From: Desmodesmus armatus
Lineage: Eukaryota > Chlorophyta > Chlorophyceae > Sphaeropleales > Scenedesmaceae
Length of the DNA stretch: 64,000 nt
Assembly (NCBI GenBank): GCA_007449985.2
Contig: VIIQ02000039.1
Coordinates: forward strand, 310,001-374,000
Direction of reading: 5' to 3'
In this document: positions 48,620 to 61,061 of the stretch, piece by piece
Numbering within the stretch: position 1 is the stretch's first letter
Layout of the letters: each line of letters begins with the position of its first letter
Translations under genes and position numbers: made by a program
The notes under the pieces: model-generated
The model's input: only the letters and a program-made list of their open reading frames with translations
Database searches by the model: none
What the model was told of the DNA's origin: nothing

Positions 48620-51600
48620 GAGGTGTGTGCGCAGTGTTGGCTACCCAAGGAGGTGCTAGGGCTGGGGGTGCTGCTATGGCATCTCTTGCTGCAGCTGCAC
48701 AACAGACAGCAGCTGCAGACAAAGTGCACCTGGAACCAGCATTGGCAGTGCCAGCGGACCACGATGCAGCAGCAGCAGGGGCGCAGGGGGCACGGCTGCC
48801 AGGAAGGTCCAAGGTCCTCAACTTGTATGAGGAGATTGCACTGGCTCTTGGCGGCAAGAAGCTGGCTCAGGTGGGGAACATTTTTGATTGCGGGGGTGAG
48901 GGTGGGGGAGGGGGAGGGAGATGTTACAAGTGAATACTTTCACTGCTGGGCAGTAATCTCCTCAAGTCATTTTGCAAAGCTGTGTGGCACTTGTTTGGTG
49001 GTGTCTGCCTTGCAGCACAGTGGCAGCCAAACGTTGCAAACACGTACCCATTTCTTGGTTGCTGGTGTATGGCGCTCCTGAACTCAGCATTCCAACCAAT
49101 GTGCCTTACAAATAGTAGTAGTGCTTACTGCTTTGGGGCTTGTCCCATGGCCTAGCCCCCATTCGTGAAAAAATGTGTAGTGCATCCATGCACTACACAT
49201 TTTCCCATGGGAGAATGGTAACCGTGGCAGTCGCGACCCTGTCTCACTCCCCGGCCAAAATGAGGGGCCGGACGGATCCCACCAGAAGCTGGAGGTGTTG
49301 GCCTGGAGCGCAGTCAAAGCTCTTTGTCGCTCCCCCGCCCAACGCTGCTCAACCGCAGTACCCACCCGCCTACCCACCCTCAATCCCTTCCACCAGCCCA
49401 TCCACCAATTCACCCACCAACACATTCATCCACCCACCCACCCACTCGCACTGGCTCACCCCCTGCAAACACTCAGTGGTTTCAGTGTCTGCTGCTGCAG
49501 GCGCCTCTGGCCCCCACAGCAAAGAACATCAGCTTACATGAGAAAAGCCTTTGAGCTGTATCAGTGCCGGGGTCACTAGCAGCAGCCCATGCGCCCAACG
49601 CTGCTCAACCGCAGCACCCACCCGCCCACCCACGCGCGTGGATGCACCCACTCTCAATCCCTCCCGCCAGCCCACCCACCCATTCACCCATCCACCCACC
49701 CACCAACCCATCCCCCCACCCACCCACTTGCACTTGGCTCACCCCTGCTAGCACTCAGTGTTGTCAGTGCTCTTGTCTGCTGCAGGTGCCTCTACCCCCC
49801 ACAGCAAAGAACATCAGCGCCATCTACCTCGCACAAGAAGAGCTGCTGCGCTGCATCAGTGCTCAGCAAAGAGGCCAGGAGTCACTGCAGGTGGGGAACC
49901 TGGCAGGCCAGGACCTGTCTTGGCATGTAAGCATTGGAGACTGTTTTGTGCTGGTGCCAGCCGCCTGCTGCAAGATGCAGCAACCCGTAGTAGCGGCAGC
50001 CCTGGGGGCTTCAGTTGGCGCTGGTTTCAGCTCTGCCCCGCAGCAGCAGCAGCAGCAGCAGCATGATGCAGGCAGCCTTGCAGGTGGCAGCAGTGGCAGT
50101 GGCAGCAGTGGCTTGGCAGCTGCCATCCCCTGGCGGCTGCGGCAGGTGGAGAGAGTGGAGGTGTTGGCTGGTGTTGACCCTGCGAATGCGACACTGGTGA
50201 TGTTGGATGGCCAGCGCGTGTCTGCAGGGGCTGTGTTCGACGGCAGGCTGTGTGAGGTTGATGTTGAGGTGAGCCGAAGCTTGCAGCGGTTGTTGAAAAG
50301 TGACCTAAGAGCCGCTTTGGATTGTAGTTACGAGCGTTTGTGTGTCTCTCAAGTGAGTTGGGCAATGCTGCTGGCTCCCTGCAGCATGTGGGATATAGAC
50401 CGGTACTGGACAGCCTGCTGTGAGTGTCAATCCAGCATCAATGGCATCACGTCCTTTGCTGGTTTCCTTTCTCAGTGTGCAGCGGCGTGCCTGCCATCAG
50501 CAGCGGACCTTCTGAAGGCATGCTCTTTCTTCCCGTTGCCTTGCAGACCCTGTGTGCTGAACTGGCGAGCCTGGCTTCGCAGCGCGTGACTGGATCGGCG
50601 GGCCAGGCATCCGCACAACAGCAAGGCTCAAACAGCAGGACCAGCATGAACCTCCGCATCTTCGATGTTGCGGTTGCGCTCTGGCGCATCCGGGTGGCTC
50701 GTGAGGTCGCCGACCACATTCAGGTACGAACGATAAACCACCAATTCTCCTCTCAGCAAGCCTGAGTGTGTCTCCCAGCAGGCACGATCTTATTTGGATT
50801 CCCCCTGTTTGCAGATCAGGCAGCCTATCGATCAGCCTCAACACCCTAGCTTTCGCTGTGACTGCTGGCCTCACCACTAGGTTGGCTTCTCTGTTGGATA
50901 GTTGGCTTCTCTGTCTCCCGCTGCCGTGCAGAATGACTACACATACCAGGACCATGTGCTGCCGTTGCCCCCACACCTTCATGCCCGACTCAAGGTGCTC
51001 AGCCAACAACTACCACCTGCTGGTTGGGTGCAGGATCAGGTGGGTGCCTAAGAAACAGCCCTGCTCACTACTGCCAGCAAGGCAATACAGCGCAGGGCAA
51101 GGCAGTGCGGGGCGATGCTGTTGGCGCGCTGTGCTGTGCTGTGCTGTGCTGTGCTGTGCGTCGATGTGCCCGGCAGTTACAGCTGTTTGAACACGGCAAG
51201 ACTTGGTACTGAAGATGGAACTCAACAAGTGAAAGGCTGGCTGTGCTTGGGTCGGCGGTTGCATTGAACCATCCTGTTCCCGCTGAAATTTCAGCACCCT
51301 GTTTGTACTGTCTGGAAGCACGTCACTGCCTCGACAGGTCTCTGTGGCTCATGAAACCCTCTGACATGTCGCTTGTGCTGCATGCTTCTGGTAATGAGGG
51401 CTGCACAGCTCTCAGCCTCAGCTGCGAGACACCAAATAGAGACACCTTGCTTGGCTGGCTGCCCACAGGTGCTGCCCAACCTGGACCTAGGGGCTGAATA
51501 CCTGGCCAAGCAGCAGCTGCAGCAAATGAGGAAGCATGAGGGACAAGTGCAGCAGCTGCAGCAGCTCAGTGCTGGGCAGCCGCCACAGAAAGTCCAATCC

Positions 51601-53457
51601 ACGCTGCAGCTGCCGCTGGTGCAGCAGGCTCAGCAGCAGCAGCAGCAGCACAGGCCTGAGCAGCAGCAAACAGTTGCTGCAGAGCAACCTGGGGAGTTTG
51701 CACAGCAGCATCAGTCACCCCTTGGGAGTGATCATCAGCACACCATGGAGCAGCAGCAGACTTTGGCTGGCAGGTTACTACAGGAGCCACCCAGCCAATT
51801 GCTGCTGCAGCAGGGGCAGCAGCAGCAGCAGCTGCAGCATACTGGCAAGTTACTGCAGGGGCCACCCAACCAGGCGTCGCTGCACGAGGCTCAACAGCAG
51901 CAGCAGCAAGTGGCGGTACCTCTGGCTGCTGCTCCAACAGCAGCTGCGGGAGCTCACAACCCACAGCAGCAGCAGCAGCAGCAGCCGATGCCTCGTGTTG
52001 CACTGCGACCAGGCAAGCCTTGGGCGCGTGTGAGCTCCAGCGCGCTGCAGCAGCAGCAGCAGGCCGGTGCTAGCCACAACAGCACCCAGCAGCAGCAGCA
52101 GCACCAGCAGCAGCAGCAGGCTGCTGCTGGCCACAACAGCACTCAGCAGCGGCTGCAGTTGCCTGCCAGCCACCAACACACTCAGCAGCTGCAGTCGCCT
52201 GTTGGCCAGCAGAACACTCAGCAGCTGCAGCAGCAGCAGCTGCAAGTGCAGTCGCCTGCAAGCCAGCAGCAGCTGCAAGCGCAGTCGCCTACAAGCCAGC
52301 AAAGCCACCAGCAGCTGCAGTCGCCTACCAGCCAGCAAAGCAGTCGGCACCTGCAGGTGCAACAGCAGTCACCGCTGCAGCCGCCGCAACCAGCAGTGCT
52401 ACAAGCAAGCCAGCAGCACTCGCTACAGCAGCAGCAGCAGCAGCAGCAGGAGTCACCCGGTATCCAGCAAAACAAACAGCAGCTGCAGCTGCAGCAGGAG
52501 TCACTGCTGCAGCCGCCGTTTGCAGCGCCCCACACGTTGGTCCCAAGACAGGCTGATCCTGCAGCGACCACGGCATCTGAGTACAACCCTTTCGTCGTCA
52601 GCACGGACAGCAGCAGCAGTGACGGGGGTGGGGACGCGTCCGGGGGCCGGGACAAGAGCACAGTCAGGGGCCGGATAGGCAGCAGCAGGGGCAGATACGG
52701 GCCTGTTGACAGCAGCAGAAGTGCCCCTGGCAGGGATTTGGACAGCAGCAGTGGTGCTGCTCACAGGTTTCTCAACAGCAGCAGAGGTGTCCAGGGGTTC
52801 AGGCGAGCTGAAGATGACAGCCACCGCACACCCAGCACACCGGCTGGCAAGTCAAGGGACAGGAGCAGGAGCCGCAGCCCTCGTAGAACCAAAAACAGCC
52901 GCAGCCGCAGCCCTCGTAGAACCAAAACCAGCCGCAGCCGCAGCAGGGACAGCGGCCTAAGTGGCAGCCACAGGTGCAAGCGCAGCCGCAGCGACAGCCG
53001 CCACGACAGCCGCCACGACAGCCGCCACGACAGCCGCCAACAGCGCAAGCGCAGTCGCAGTCGCAGTGCAAGCCGCGGTCGTAACGACAGCCACCACAAA
53101 CGGCACCAGCACGGGAGCCGTGTGCGGCGAAACGACCAACAGCAGCAGCGCAGCAGAGGCGGCGATGGCGGAGGTGCGTCTTCATTTGCGTTGAAGCTGC
53201 CAGTTGCCTTGCAGCAGGAGCTGAGCGCATTTGAGGGTAAGCTGCGTATTGCCTACTCCAAGCCGCGCACCCTGTCCCTGACCCAGGCGGCAACCTTCGT
53301 CTCGCGTCGCTTGGTGGGGTTGCTGGGGTTTGGTGCGGGGGCATCCCAGTTGGACTGTGCCGAACAGGTTATCAAGATGCGGTACGTCAGGGGCTGGGAC
53401 CTGTCTAAATCCAAGGATGGGAGTCTGTTTGTTGAGCGAGCAGCGGGTAAGGCCTAA
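46597..53457 (+). CDS. F6: Gln/His-rich RS protein of the clustered family (about 1676 aa)
   Basis: Unrecognised family. Exons: 46597-48870, 49786-50268, 50547-50723, 50932-51039 and 51469-53457, all phase 0. It has by far the longest exon 1 (758 codons): a Ser-rich start, an acidic patch EEDDDYCVITKE, His and Gln tracts, and the exon-1 end motif VLNLYEEIALALGGKKLAQ. Block A (759-919) has VPLPPTAKN, IPWRLRQV and a weaker DPANATLVMLDG. Block B is enlarged (920-978, TLCAELASL ... LWRIRVA, with a Gln/Ser insert). Block C (979-1014) ends LPPAGWVQDQ. Exon 5 opens VLPNLDLG, then long Gln repeats, an RS region (about 1475-1575) and a distinct folded-looking C-terminus (1587-1676, LPVALQQELSAFEGKL ... 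RYVRGWDLSKSKDGSLFVE). F6 is the most diverged family member. The ATG at 46597 was chosen as the first in frame. Confidence 0.76.
49337..49580 (+). repeat. Upstream copy of the F6 intron-1 end plus the start of exon 2
   Basis: Matches 49593-49870: the GCCCAACGCTGCTCAACCGCAG block, the CCCACC-rich tract, and TGCTGCAG followed by coding sequence. This copy reads APLAPTAKNISLHEKSL then stops, against VPLPPTAKNISAIYLAQEE in the functional exon. Its acceptor at 49500 looks as good as the real one at 49785. Confidence 0.85.
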
Positions 53458-55790
53458 GCACAGCCATTCAAGTGGTGAGCAGGGCTCAGTTGCACGCCCG
53501 TATGTTTTTGGCTGCAAGTTGGGATGGAATGGATACCCTATCACGTCGTACATGTTGGCAGCTGTGGGTCTGCAAATGCTGTTGTTGCTCTTGATGAGAT
53601 ATCAGGAATGCTTGTGTGATGAGAGGCGAGCAGGATGTCTTGTGAAGTTGTTGGGTGCTGATGACCCATGAGAAGCCAAACCTTTGGTTGCGCAATTGCA
53701 TAGCGCAGGACTCCTTCACCGTGAGGTGGCGCGCAGGATCATGCTCGAATCAGGCTCTGCTTTTTTAGGAGTGTAGACTACATGGCGTTTGTTTCTGCAG
53801 GAGGTTATGTGTAGGAGGGTTGCCAGCTGGTTGGCTGGCTTGCGCTGCCGAGTGCTGCATCGTGTATACCACTGCTTTGTCTGGGTGTGTTGCTGGTTTC
53901 TGCACGTGCAGATAGTGCACATGTGTGAGACCTTTGCGGCTGTGCCATCACATCCCAAAGAATTGAGTGACTATTGGCTCCAACTGCTGTTTGTGCTGCT
54001 ACTAGTACAAACCTGTCAGGGCTGTAGCATTTCGTGGTTCACCTGGGTGTAGCCTGCCAACGAGCTGGAGCAGCGGCTGAGTGTGCCGCGCGCACATGGC
54101 ATGTGCAGGCTGTGGCTGCTGTCAGATCAGCTCGCATGTGCATGTTTGCGGCAGATGTCTTCTTATTTTCCTTGGTGCTGAGCCGAGGGTAGCCCCACTG
54201 CATCGAATGCTTGCGCAGTCAGTGCCGTTTGTGTAGGTTGTGCCCCGCTCTTGTACCTTCATAACCTTTGATGAAAGCCCTGCTGGCTCGCCATCTGGCT
54301 GATGGGCTGCTATCGGTTGCCTCCTGCGCATTGTGTATTCTGAGGCCTAGTTTTGGCTCATGAAGGGGCGGTCATATGGCGCCTTGACCCAGTCAAGGAA
54401 TAGGAATAGCAGTACAGGTGTCGAGCAGCCACAGCCGCGCTTGCTGCATGCCATTTTGAACATGCTGGTTGCTTTGACAGACTTCTGCAGGGTCTGTGCA
54501 GGATGTTTTGTGCAGGTTCCTCTCCATGCACTAATGACCTACATGCCCCTAGTGCTGCCGTTGGGTTTGAATGCCTTGCCAATTCAATTCCTCATTTCTC
54601 TGTCTGACCTTGTGTTGCTGAACAGCCATGGCGACAGCTATCCCTGCAGTGCACTGTGTGCGAATAAGCCGCACACAGTGCTGGCTCATCGGCACGATAG
54701 ATTGGTTGTTTGGTGTGCCTGTACACTGCACTGCAGTGTACTACAACAGGACCTGTTGTTCAGCTTGATTATTAGCAGCTCGCCAATGATGCCGCCAGTG
54801 CAGGAAATAATGTTTGTCTCCATGTGGCACCAAGGCACAAAATTGCTGGGAGTGCAGGTGCTGTGCAGCATGCTTGGCAACTTCTTTGCGCATGGGCTCT
54901 GAAGATTGGCTGGTGCTGTTGAATAGTTTGAAATAGGTGTAGTGGGGCGGCTTGTTTGTTGCAGGTGTCAGCAGATGGACATTGTCGAGAGTACTATGCA
55001 GTACTGCAGTTGGTCTGTCACAACCCCATTCAGTTGGGACTCCTTTTTGCTGCCAGCATGGCTGTAGTGTTTTCGGTGTTGCTGATATGGGAATGTCTGT
55101 ACGCAGGGCATGCACAGAGTTTGGTTGCAAGTGAATTAGGCTGAGCGCGCTATGGTTGAGCAGGTTGCCATTCAACGTGCATCATCTGCGTGGTACTTGG
55201 TGCGTTTCGGACTACCCTTCAGTAGTAGGCCCCATGCAGCATATGTCAAATGGTTCAAGTCATAAGCCTGAGCCCCAGTGGCTGGCTGGCCAGCCTGTTT
55301 CCGCCCTGGCACACTGCACTAGCTGTTCACATCATGTGCATGATGCAGCCACATTCAGCTTTGACATGGCTTTGCAGTGTCCTGGCAGGAAGTTTGTCAT
55401 CACTGGTTACTGCATGCGGCGGCCACCAGGCGGCCATACTACGCCGCCCCCGCTGTACAACAGCTAACTTGGGTCAATGCAAGCTGCGCATGTCATGCAC
55501 CGTGGCGTGTACACAAAAGTGATGCGCTCTGTACTTCCCTGCTGCAGGGCGCAGCTGGTGCCACTGTTGATGCTGCATGCATATGTGCCTGGGGGTTCAG
55601 CATACAAATTGCATGCTGGGCTGTACCAGTCTGTAAAGCACTGTTGCATGAGGGGTGTGCCACGCAGCTGGAGGATTTTGCTGAAGGGTGAAGTGCAAAA
55701 AATACAGCGGTGGGGAGACTGACTGCACACGCCGTGACGGCAGTGCAGCAAGCTGGCTGCCTGCAGGCCACACAGTCCCAGCGCTTGATG
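53458..55790. other. Unassigned region with scattered hydrophobic plus-strand frames
   Basis: Several plus-strand frames are hydrophobic and preceded by acceptor-like CAG: about 53802-54050 (SDYWLQLLFVLLLVQ), about 54510-54630 (VPLHALMTYMPLVLPLGL) and about 54965-55143 (HNPIQLGLLFAASMAVVFSV). They could be exons of a membrane protein, but phases and donors do not chain cleanly. I do not recognise a family, so no gene is called. Confidence 0.35.
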
Positions 55791-55795
55791 CAGTC

Positions 55796-55935
55796 GTGCA
55801 TGGAAGTGGCTGGCGCCGCTGGGCACTGCCGCACGGCTGTGTGCACTGTTGCTGTGATCTGCATCCATGGAGAGTGCATGCAGGGGGTGGCATGGCCACT
55901 TGGTGCTCTCAAAGTGCAGCGGTGGGCTGTGAGAA
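55796..55935 (+). repeat. Dispersed repeat, copy 1 (left of the MYND gene)
   Basis: GAAGTGGCTGGCGCCGCTGG, then GCATCCATGGRGAGTGCATG and GGTGGCAYGGCCACTTGGTG are shared with 60293-60405 in the same orientation. This copy has an extra ~45 bp between the first two blocks. Confidence 0.85.
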
Positions 55936-56246
55936 CCCCTGCGGATAGTGCATTTGTTCAGCACTGGAAATGAACTGGTATGCTGCCCTCATGTGAGACA
56001 CGATGCAAATCTCAGTACCCTGGTTGGACGTAGATCAGCTGCAGGCTTAGATCGTTCGGGTGACATCATCGCAGCGTCGTCGCTGTTGTCACCCCTGCTG
56101 TCGACTTCTTCATTCTGGTCGATGAAGTCCTGCTCTTATAAGACCAATCACTGGCTGAGCTCCAGCAGCTGCCCCTGCAGGTCGTCCAAGGATTCCCTGA
56201 AAATTGCTGAAAGGGACACCCCTTGGCCTACAGGTGTACTGTCCTC

Positions 56247-58009
56247 ATGGCAACGAACATAGCAACTTCGTGGCAGAGGGCTGCCAAGCTGCTGCAAGAC
56301 TGCAGCGCTGGCAGTGCAGATGCAGTGTTGCGCAGCGTGCAGGACTTGAATGACAAGCTGGAGGAGCTGCCCATACCGCCCAAAGCAGTCTGGAAGAAGC
56401 TCGTGCAGCAGATGCAGGTGTGCTGCTCACAGAAAATGCCACTGACCCTCCTGGCAACACATTACATGAGCTGCTTTCACTGTCCAAGGTCTGCATGCGA
56501 GCTTGCCACATGTACACATGCAGCCACGAGCAACAGACCTTCAGCTCACGTGACCCCTGGGTTTTTTATGAGCTCCAGACTTCAACAATCTGTTCCCACC
56601 ACTGATGTATATGGTGCCTTTTGGGTGGGCTCATGGTGTGATGACCTCACTTCAGACTGATGTGCAGCACTTCCGCCATGAAATGACAGAAGCAGGATGG
56701 CAGCAACATCACAGGCATGCTTGCTTGCTTGCTTGCTTGCTTGTTTGCTTGCTTGAAGTGAGTACACAAGTATGTGCTCAAGCACCAGGTATATGTGCCG
56801 GATCATGGACCATCGCCTCCGTTTGTTCCACCTGGGCCGCTCTCCAACTGACACTGCTTCTGATGTGCTGCACAGGTCCCCTTGCAGATTGCAGCCGCCT
56901 TGACGACAGCAGCTCAGCACAGTTGGAACTCGCCAGCCACACAGGCAGCTGCCCATGCGCTGAGCACTCTGCTGAGCACAGCTTCTGCCGCAGGCATCAT
57001 AAAAGAGCAGAATGACAGCAGCAACAGCAGCAACAGCCTGGAGAGCAGCATAAGGGAGCAGCTGCAGCAGTCTGGCGTCCTGCAGCAGCTGCCTGCGGTC
57101 ATGACTAAGATGACAGCAGAGCTTCAGGCTGAGACCGCTGCCATAGCTGCTGGGGATTGGGACACAGATGGTGCGGACTTCATGCAGTTTAGGGGTGCAG
57201 GAGCCCTGCAGCTACAGTTTGCAGCCCTTGCACTTTTGCGCCGTCAGCTGTGGGGGTTTTGGCAGCCTCAGCGGCTGCCAGAGGCTGTGGCTCAGGCCTG
57301 GAGCCCCGATCAGGATGCACTTGACGTTATGCAGCTTGCGACAGCAGCGCTGCAGCATGCCAGCAGCGTTGTTCAGCATGTGTTGCCAAAGGTGCGTGAG
57401 CGCTCGCAGCTGCAAGCAGTGTCAGTGGTAAGCATCCTGCAGCACAACAGCGACCTCGCTTGGACACACATCATGCACAATATCAGCATGCAGACCCACC
57501 GGGGTTTATTGGCGCAGCCACAGCAGCAGGGGCAGGGCAGTCAATCGGGCGTCTGGCAGCAGCTGCTGCTGTCGCCCAACCTGCTGCCCTGTATTGCAGT
57601 GGCGGTGGTGGTGCTCGCTGCCGCTCACTTGAGCAGGTCTGCAGCAACACATCATCCCCAGGTGGAGCGCAGCAGGGGCGGCCCAAGCAGTAGCAGCGGT
57701 GGCAGCAGTGGCAACAAGCAGTCCAGCAGCAGCAGCACCACAGGGCAGCTTGAGAGACTGCAACAGCTCTCGTCCCCAGACGTCAGCAACAGCAGCAGCA
57801 GTGGCATCACGAGTGGCACCTTCACGGCCTGCCAGCTGCAGCTGCTGCAGCTACTGGGCCTTGCCCCTGAGGTGATGGGCTGGGCACTGCAGCGCTACGA
57901 AGCTCCCACGCTATACACCCAACTGCAAATCGTGGTTGTTGCATGCAAAGGCTGCTGCAACAAAGCCTATGAGGTGGTGCGCAGCAGTAGCACCGGGTCA
58001 GTGTTGCCT

Positions 58010-58044
<35 letters not shown>

Positions 58045-59641
58045 CTGGTGGTTTGAGCAGCGGCTGTGGCAGCTCCTGCCCACGGTGCTGCTGCCGTGTG
58101 CCAGCAGCTTGCTGCTGCCCATGTCTCCACACCCCAAATGGGCCCAAGAGACATTGGCGCAGGTCAAGGGCACGGTGCAGCAGCTGCTGAACTTGAGTGA
58201 ACGTGCAATGGTTGTGTCTGATCAGCTGCACATGTGCACCCTTGGCATACATTCGGCAGCACCATCTGCTGTCTGGGCCGAGGAAGTGCTGGGTGTGCTG
58301 TTGCAGGTGGCAGGCCAGCTGCTGCACCAGCAGCCCCCTACACCGGCAGAGGCAGTGGCAGCCACACCTGGGCCAGCAGGAAGCAGCACCAGCAGCAGCA
58401 CCAGCACCAGCACGTCACAGCAGGCAATGAGCTCAGCATACGCAGACCAGCTGCTGGTGCTGCTGTCACTTGTGGCGCAGGAAAGCCATGCCTTGTTTTC
58501 AGCCTCAAGCCCCAGCAGCGACGAGCACAGCCCTGTAGACGATGCCCCAGTGCCCATTCATTTGTCGCCGGTGTCCAAGAGGTTCGTCGAGTTTGTGTCG
58601 GTCTGTGAGGCTTCGCTGCGAGCAGTCGCAGCGGCAGTGGACAGCAGCACGCTCAGCACAAGCAAGGAGGGCCTCGCCTATGCTGACAGTGTGGGCGTGC
58701 TGTCCTGTCAGCTGGTGCCTCGTGGCGAACATACCCAGTGGAAGTTGATGCAGTACGTGGGCCTGCAGGGGCCTGTAGCACTGGCACAGGAGCAGCAGCA
58801 GCTCTACAGCTTGCTCAGCACAGTGCAGAAGCTTTGCTGCTGGACGGAGCCTCCATGGGCCATTGCAGGATTCTGCTGCTTGGCAGCTGCACACACAGCT
58901 GTGGGGCTGCTGAAGCTGGCTTCAGCAGCAGGTGCAGGAGAGTCAGCAGCGACAGAGCAGCCCGTTCAGTCACTTGCATCAGCGGCATCAGCCCCTTCCT
59001 TGAGCGGCCTGCCCAGCCTTGTCATCTTTGGGCGCTGCCTGCTGCAGTGAGCGGTGCAGCTGCAGCAGTGGGCGCCTGAGCTGGTGCTGTTGGGGTCTGG
59101 TGAATCGCAGCACGAGAGTGCTGAGGCTCTGCTGAATGAGAGCAGTGCGGCTTGTGTGTGCATCCCCGTGCTGCGGCAGGGGTCGGCCATGTTGGTCGGG
59201 GAGGGGTTGGAAAGCTTGGCAGACAAAGTTTCTGCGTGGGTGGGTGGCATTGACCCACCAGCAGCCGAGCAGCTGGCGGCTGCTGGCTGCTCACCACAGC
59301 AGCTGCAGGAGCAGCTGGGGGCGCTGCTGTCAGCCCAGCAGGGGACGCAGCAGGGGCTGATGGATGCCTCACTCGCAGTGTTGGTGCAGCAGCTGCAGGC
59401 AGCTGGGGCCATGCTCAGCAGCATCTCAGTACCGCACTTCTGCAACAACCCTGCCTGTGTGAACCTCAGCGGCCCAACGGAGGTGCGGTCGGTGTCAGGG
59501 CGCAGCTGCATATGTGCGGGTTGTCGTGTAGCACGCTACTGCGGGCGGGCCTGTCAGCGGGCAGCATGGAAGCAGCACAAGCCCGTGTGCAAGGCGCTGG
59601 CAGCAGCTGCATCCGCTGCTGCAACAGTTGGAGCAATGTGA
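56247..59641 (+). CDS. MYND-type zinc-finger protein, interrupted by one in-frame TGA
   Basis: Exon 1 is 56247-56417 (ATG; MATNIATSWQRAAKLL). The intron is phase 0 with donor GTGTGC. Exon 2 is 56876-59641. Reading frame +2 is open for 724 codons to TGA at 59048-59050, then open again in the same frame for 196 codons to the final TGA. The C-terminal part ends in a MYND finger: FCNNPAC ... CICAGC ... YCGRAC ... WKQHKPVC, with C-x4-C, C-x2-C, C-x3-C and H-x3-C ligand pairs. This is the form common in green-algal MYND proteins. MYND fingers bind proline-rich peptides in partner proteins. The long helical N-terminal region has no domain I can name. GTGAGC at 59046 looks like a donor, but no acceptor in the right phase is visible nearby. 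The gene may be a recent pseudogene, or the TGA may be an error for TGG. TGTAA follows at 59672. Confidence 0.75.
56719..56756. repeat. (GCTT)n microsatellite in the MYND-gene intron
   Basis: About nine GCTT tetramers, one changed to GTTT, lie in the intron between 56417 and 56876. Confidence 0.95.
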
Positions 59642-59671
59642 CGAACAAGTGGTCGCAGATACCTGGTAAGC

Positions 59672-59676
59672 TGTAA
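59672..59676 (+). promoter_or_regulatory. Poly(A) signal of the MYND gene (TGTAA)
   Basis: TGTAA lies 31 nt after the final stop codon. Its presence right after the MYND stop supports 59641, not 59050, as the original gene end. Confidence 0.6.
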
Positions 59677-61061
59677 ACAGTGAATATACCTTGTTTCTGT
59701 TTTTTTGAGTGCCCGAAAGGCTGCCGATTGAAACCAACCACCAGCTTGCATTGCTGAGGACTGCTGTGCCTTGTCTTGACTGCAGCAGCACATGCCGCCG
59801 TTGTCTGTATCATCAGGTCAGCTTTTCTCCGATAACGTTTGGTGGTGTTTTTTCCGCGCTGCAGCTTCCTGCGGAATCATTTCTTCCTTGTGCATGAGAG
59901 AGCCCATGCAGCAGTGCAACAGACCCATGCCCAGCAATTGCAGATGGACAGTCCTGCAAGGAGCGGCAGGCGCGCCAGTGGCCCCCCGCGCACAACGCAG
60001 GGTGGAGGCGGCGGCAGCCGTGGCAGCAGACATTGCGGCAATGCAGCTGTCAAGGAACAGCCCTGTGTTGCCGCTACAGTGTTGCGCGCGGGCACGAATT
60101 TGGTGGGTTTTGTGGCTGTTTGGGGGTTGTAGATGGCTGGGTTGTGGGAAGGAGTTTGGACTGAGTGTAATCACCGCCCTGCTGTTGACAGGTAGCGTGT
60201 CATTATGGTGATCTGACTGCTACGCCTACTGCGCTGCCACGGTGGTCAAGGGTATGTCAATGAGTGGTGGCTACACTGAGGAAGCTTCAGTCGTGCATGC
60301 CATGCTGGAAGTGGCTGGCGCCGCTGGACATGCATCCATGGGGAGTGCATGCCAGCGGGTGGCACGGCCACTTGGTGCTGTCAGAGTCTGCAAGTTCCAG
60401 GGCTGCCGCAGTCACTGTGGCCGCAGTGCGGTAGTCAGCACAGTGGGTGCCTTCAGGGATATGCACTGCAGCATAGTGTGCACAAAACACGGATACACAA
60501 TTACTGACTTACGTATACTGCAAAGGCAGTGGTCACCGCTTCTGCGTATCGGAGACAGACAGTTGGGTCATAGTTGTTTGTCCGAGGTTTGCGTGTGAAG
60601 CGCGTAGCTCGAGGCGGCGCTTACTTGCATGATCAAAGCCACAGACTACAGAACAAAGCTGCAGACGTTTTCAGTGACCCTCTCTCAACTCAAGTGTGCT
60701 GCAGATCTTCTCATCAGCCTGTGACTCATGGCGAGCTGCGACCCTTGAACCTCATCAGGTCTGTATTGGATCAACGTTTTGTCTGTGGAAGTATCTTGTC
60801 TGTCCCGCCAGCGGCAAGAGGTAACCTAGGCGAAGGACAGCAGGAACACAATTGTGTGCCATGTCCACTTCTGGGTCGATGAATGCAGGTTTCTCCAAGT
60901 TTTTCAAGGATCCATCCCAGTAGTGCTGTTGCAGGCTTGACCTAAAGGTCTGTGGATACCCAGCAGCTCTCTGCAGCTGCCAGCTTGGCCGAGACTCACC
61001 AGGAGTTGCAGCGGGTTGTTTTGCGATGACTATCTGCAAACGCTGGTGCTGACAGACCACC
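59677..61061. other. Gap between the MYND gene and F7
   Basis: Contains the second dispersed-repeat copy (60293-60405). No exon is supported. The short open frames are low in coding signal. Confidence 0.5.
60293..60405 (+). repeat. Dispersed repeat, copy 2 (right of the MYND gene)
   Basis: Same-orientation match to 55796-55935, so the MYND gene lies between two direct repeats about 4.5 kb apart. Confidence 0.85.

Noticed and set aside
59046..59110. A short intron that would remove the TGA in the MYND gene
   Set aside because: GTGAGC at 59046 is a good donor, but the nearby AG sites (about 59062, 59109) either leave too short an intron or put the rest out of frame.
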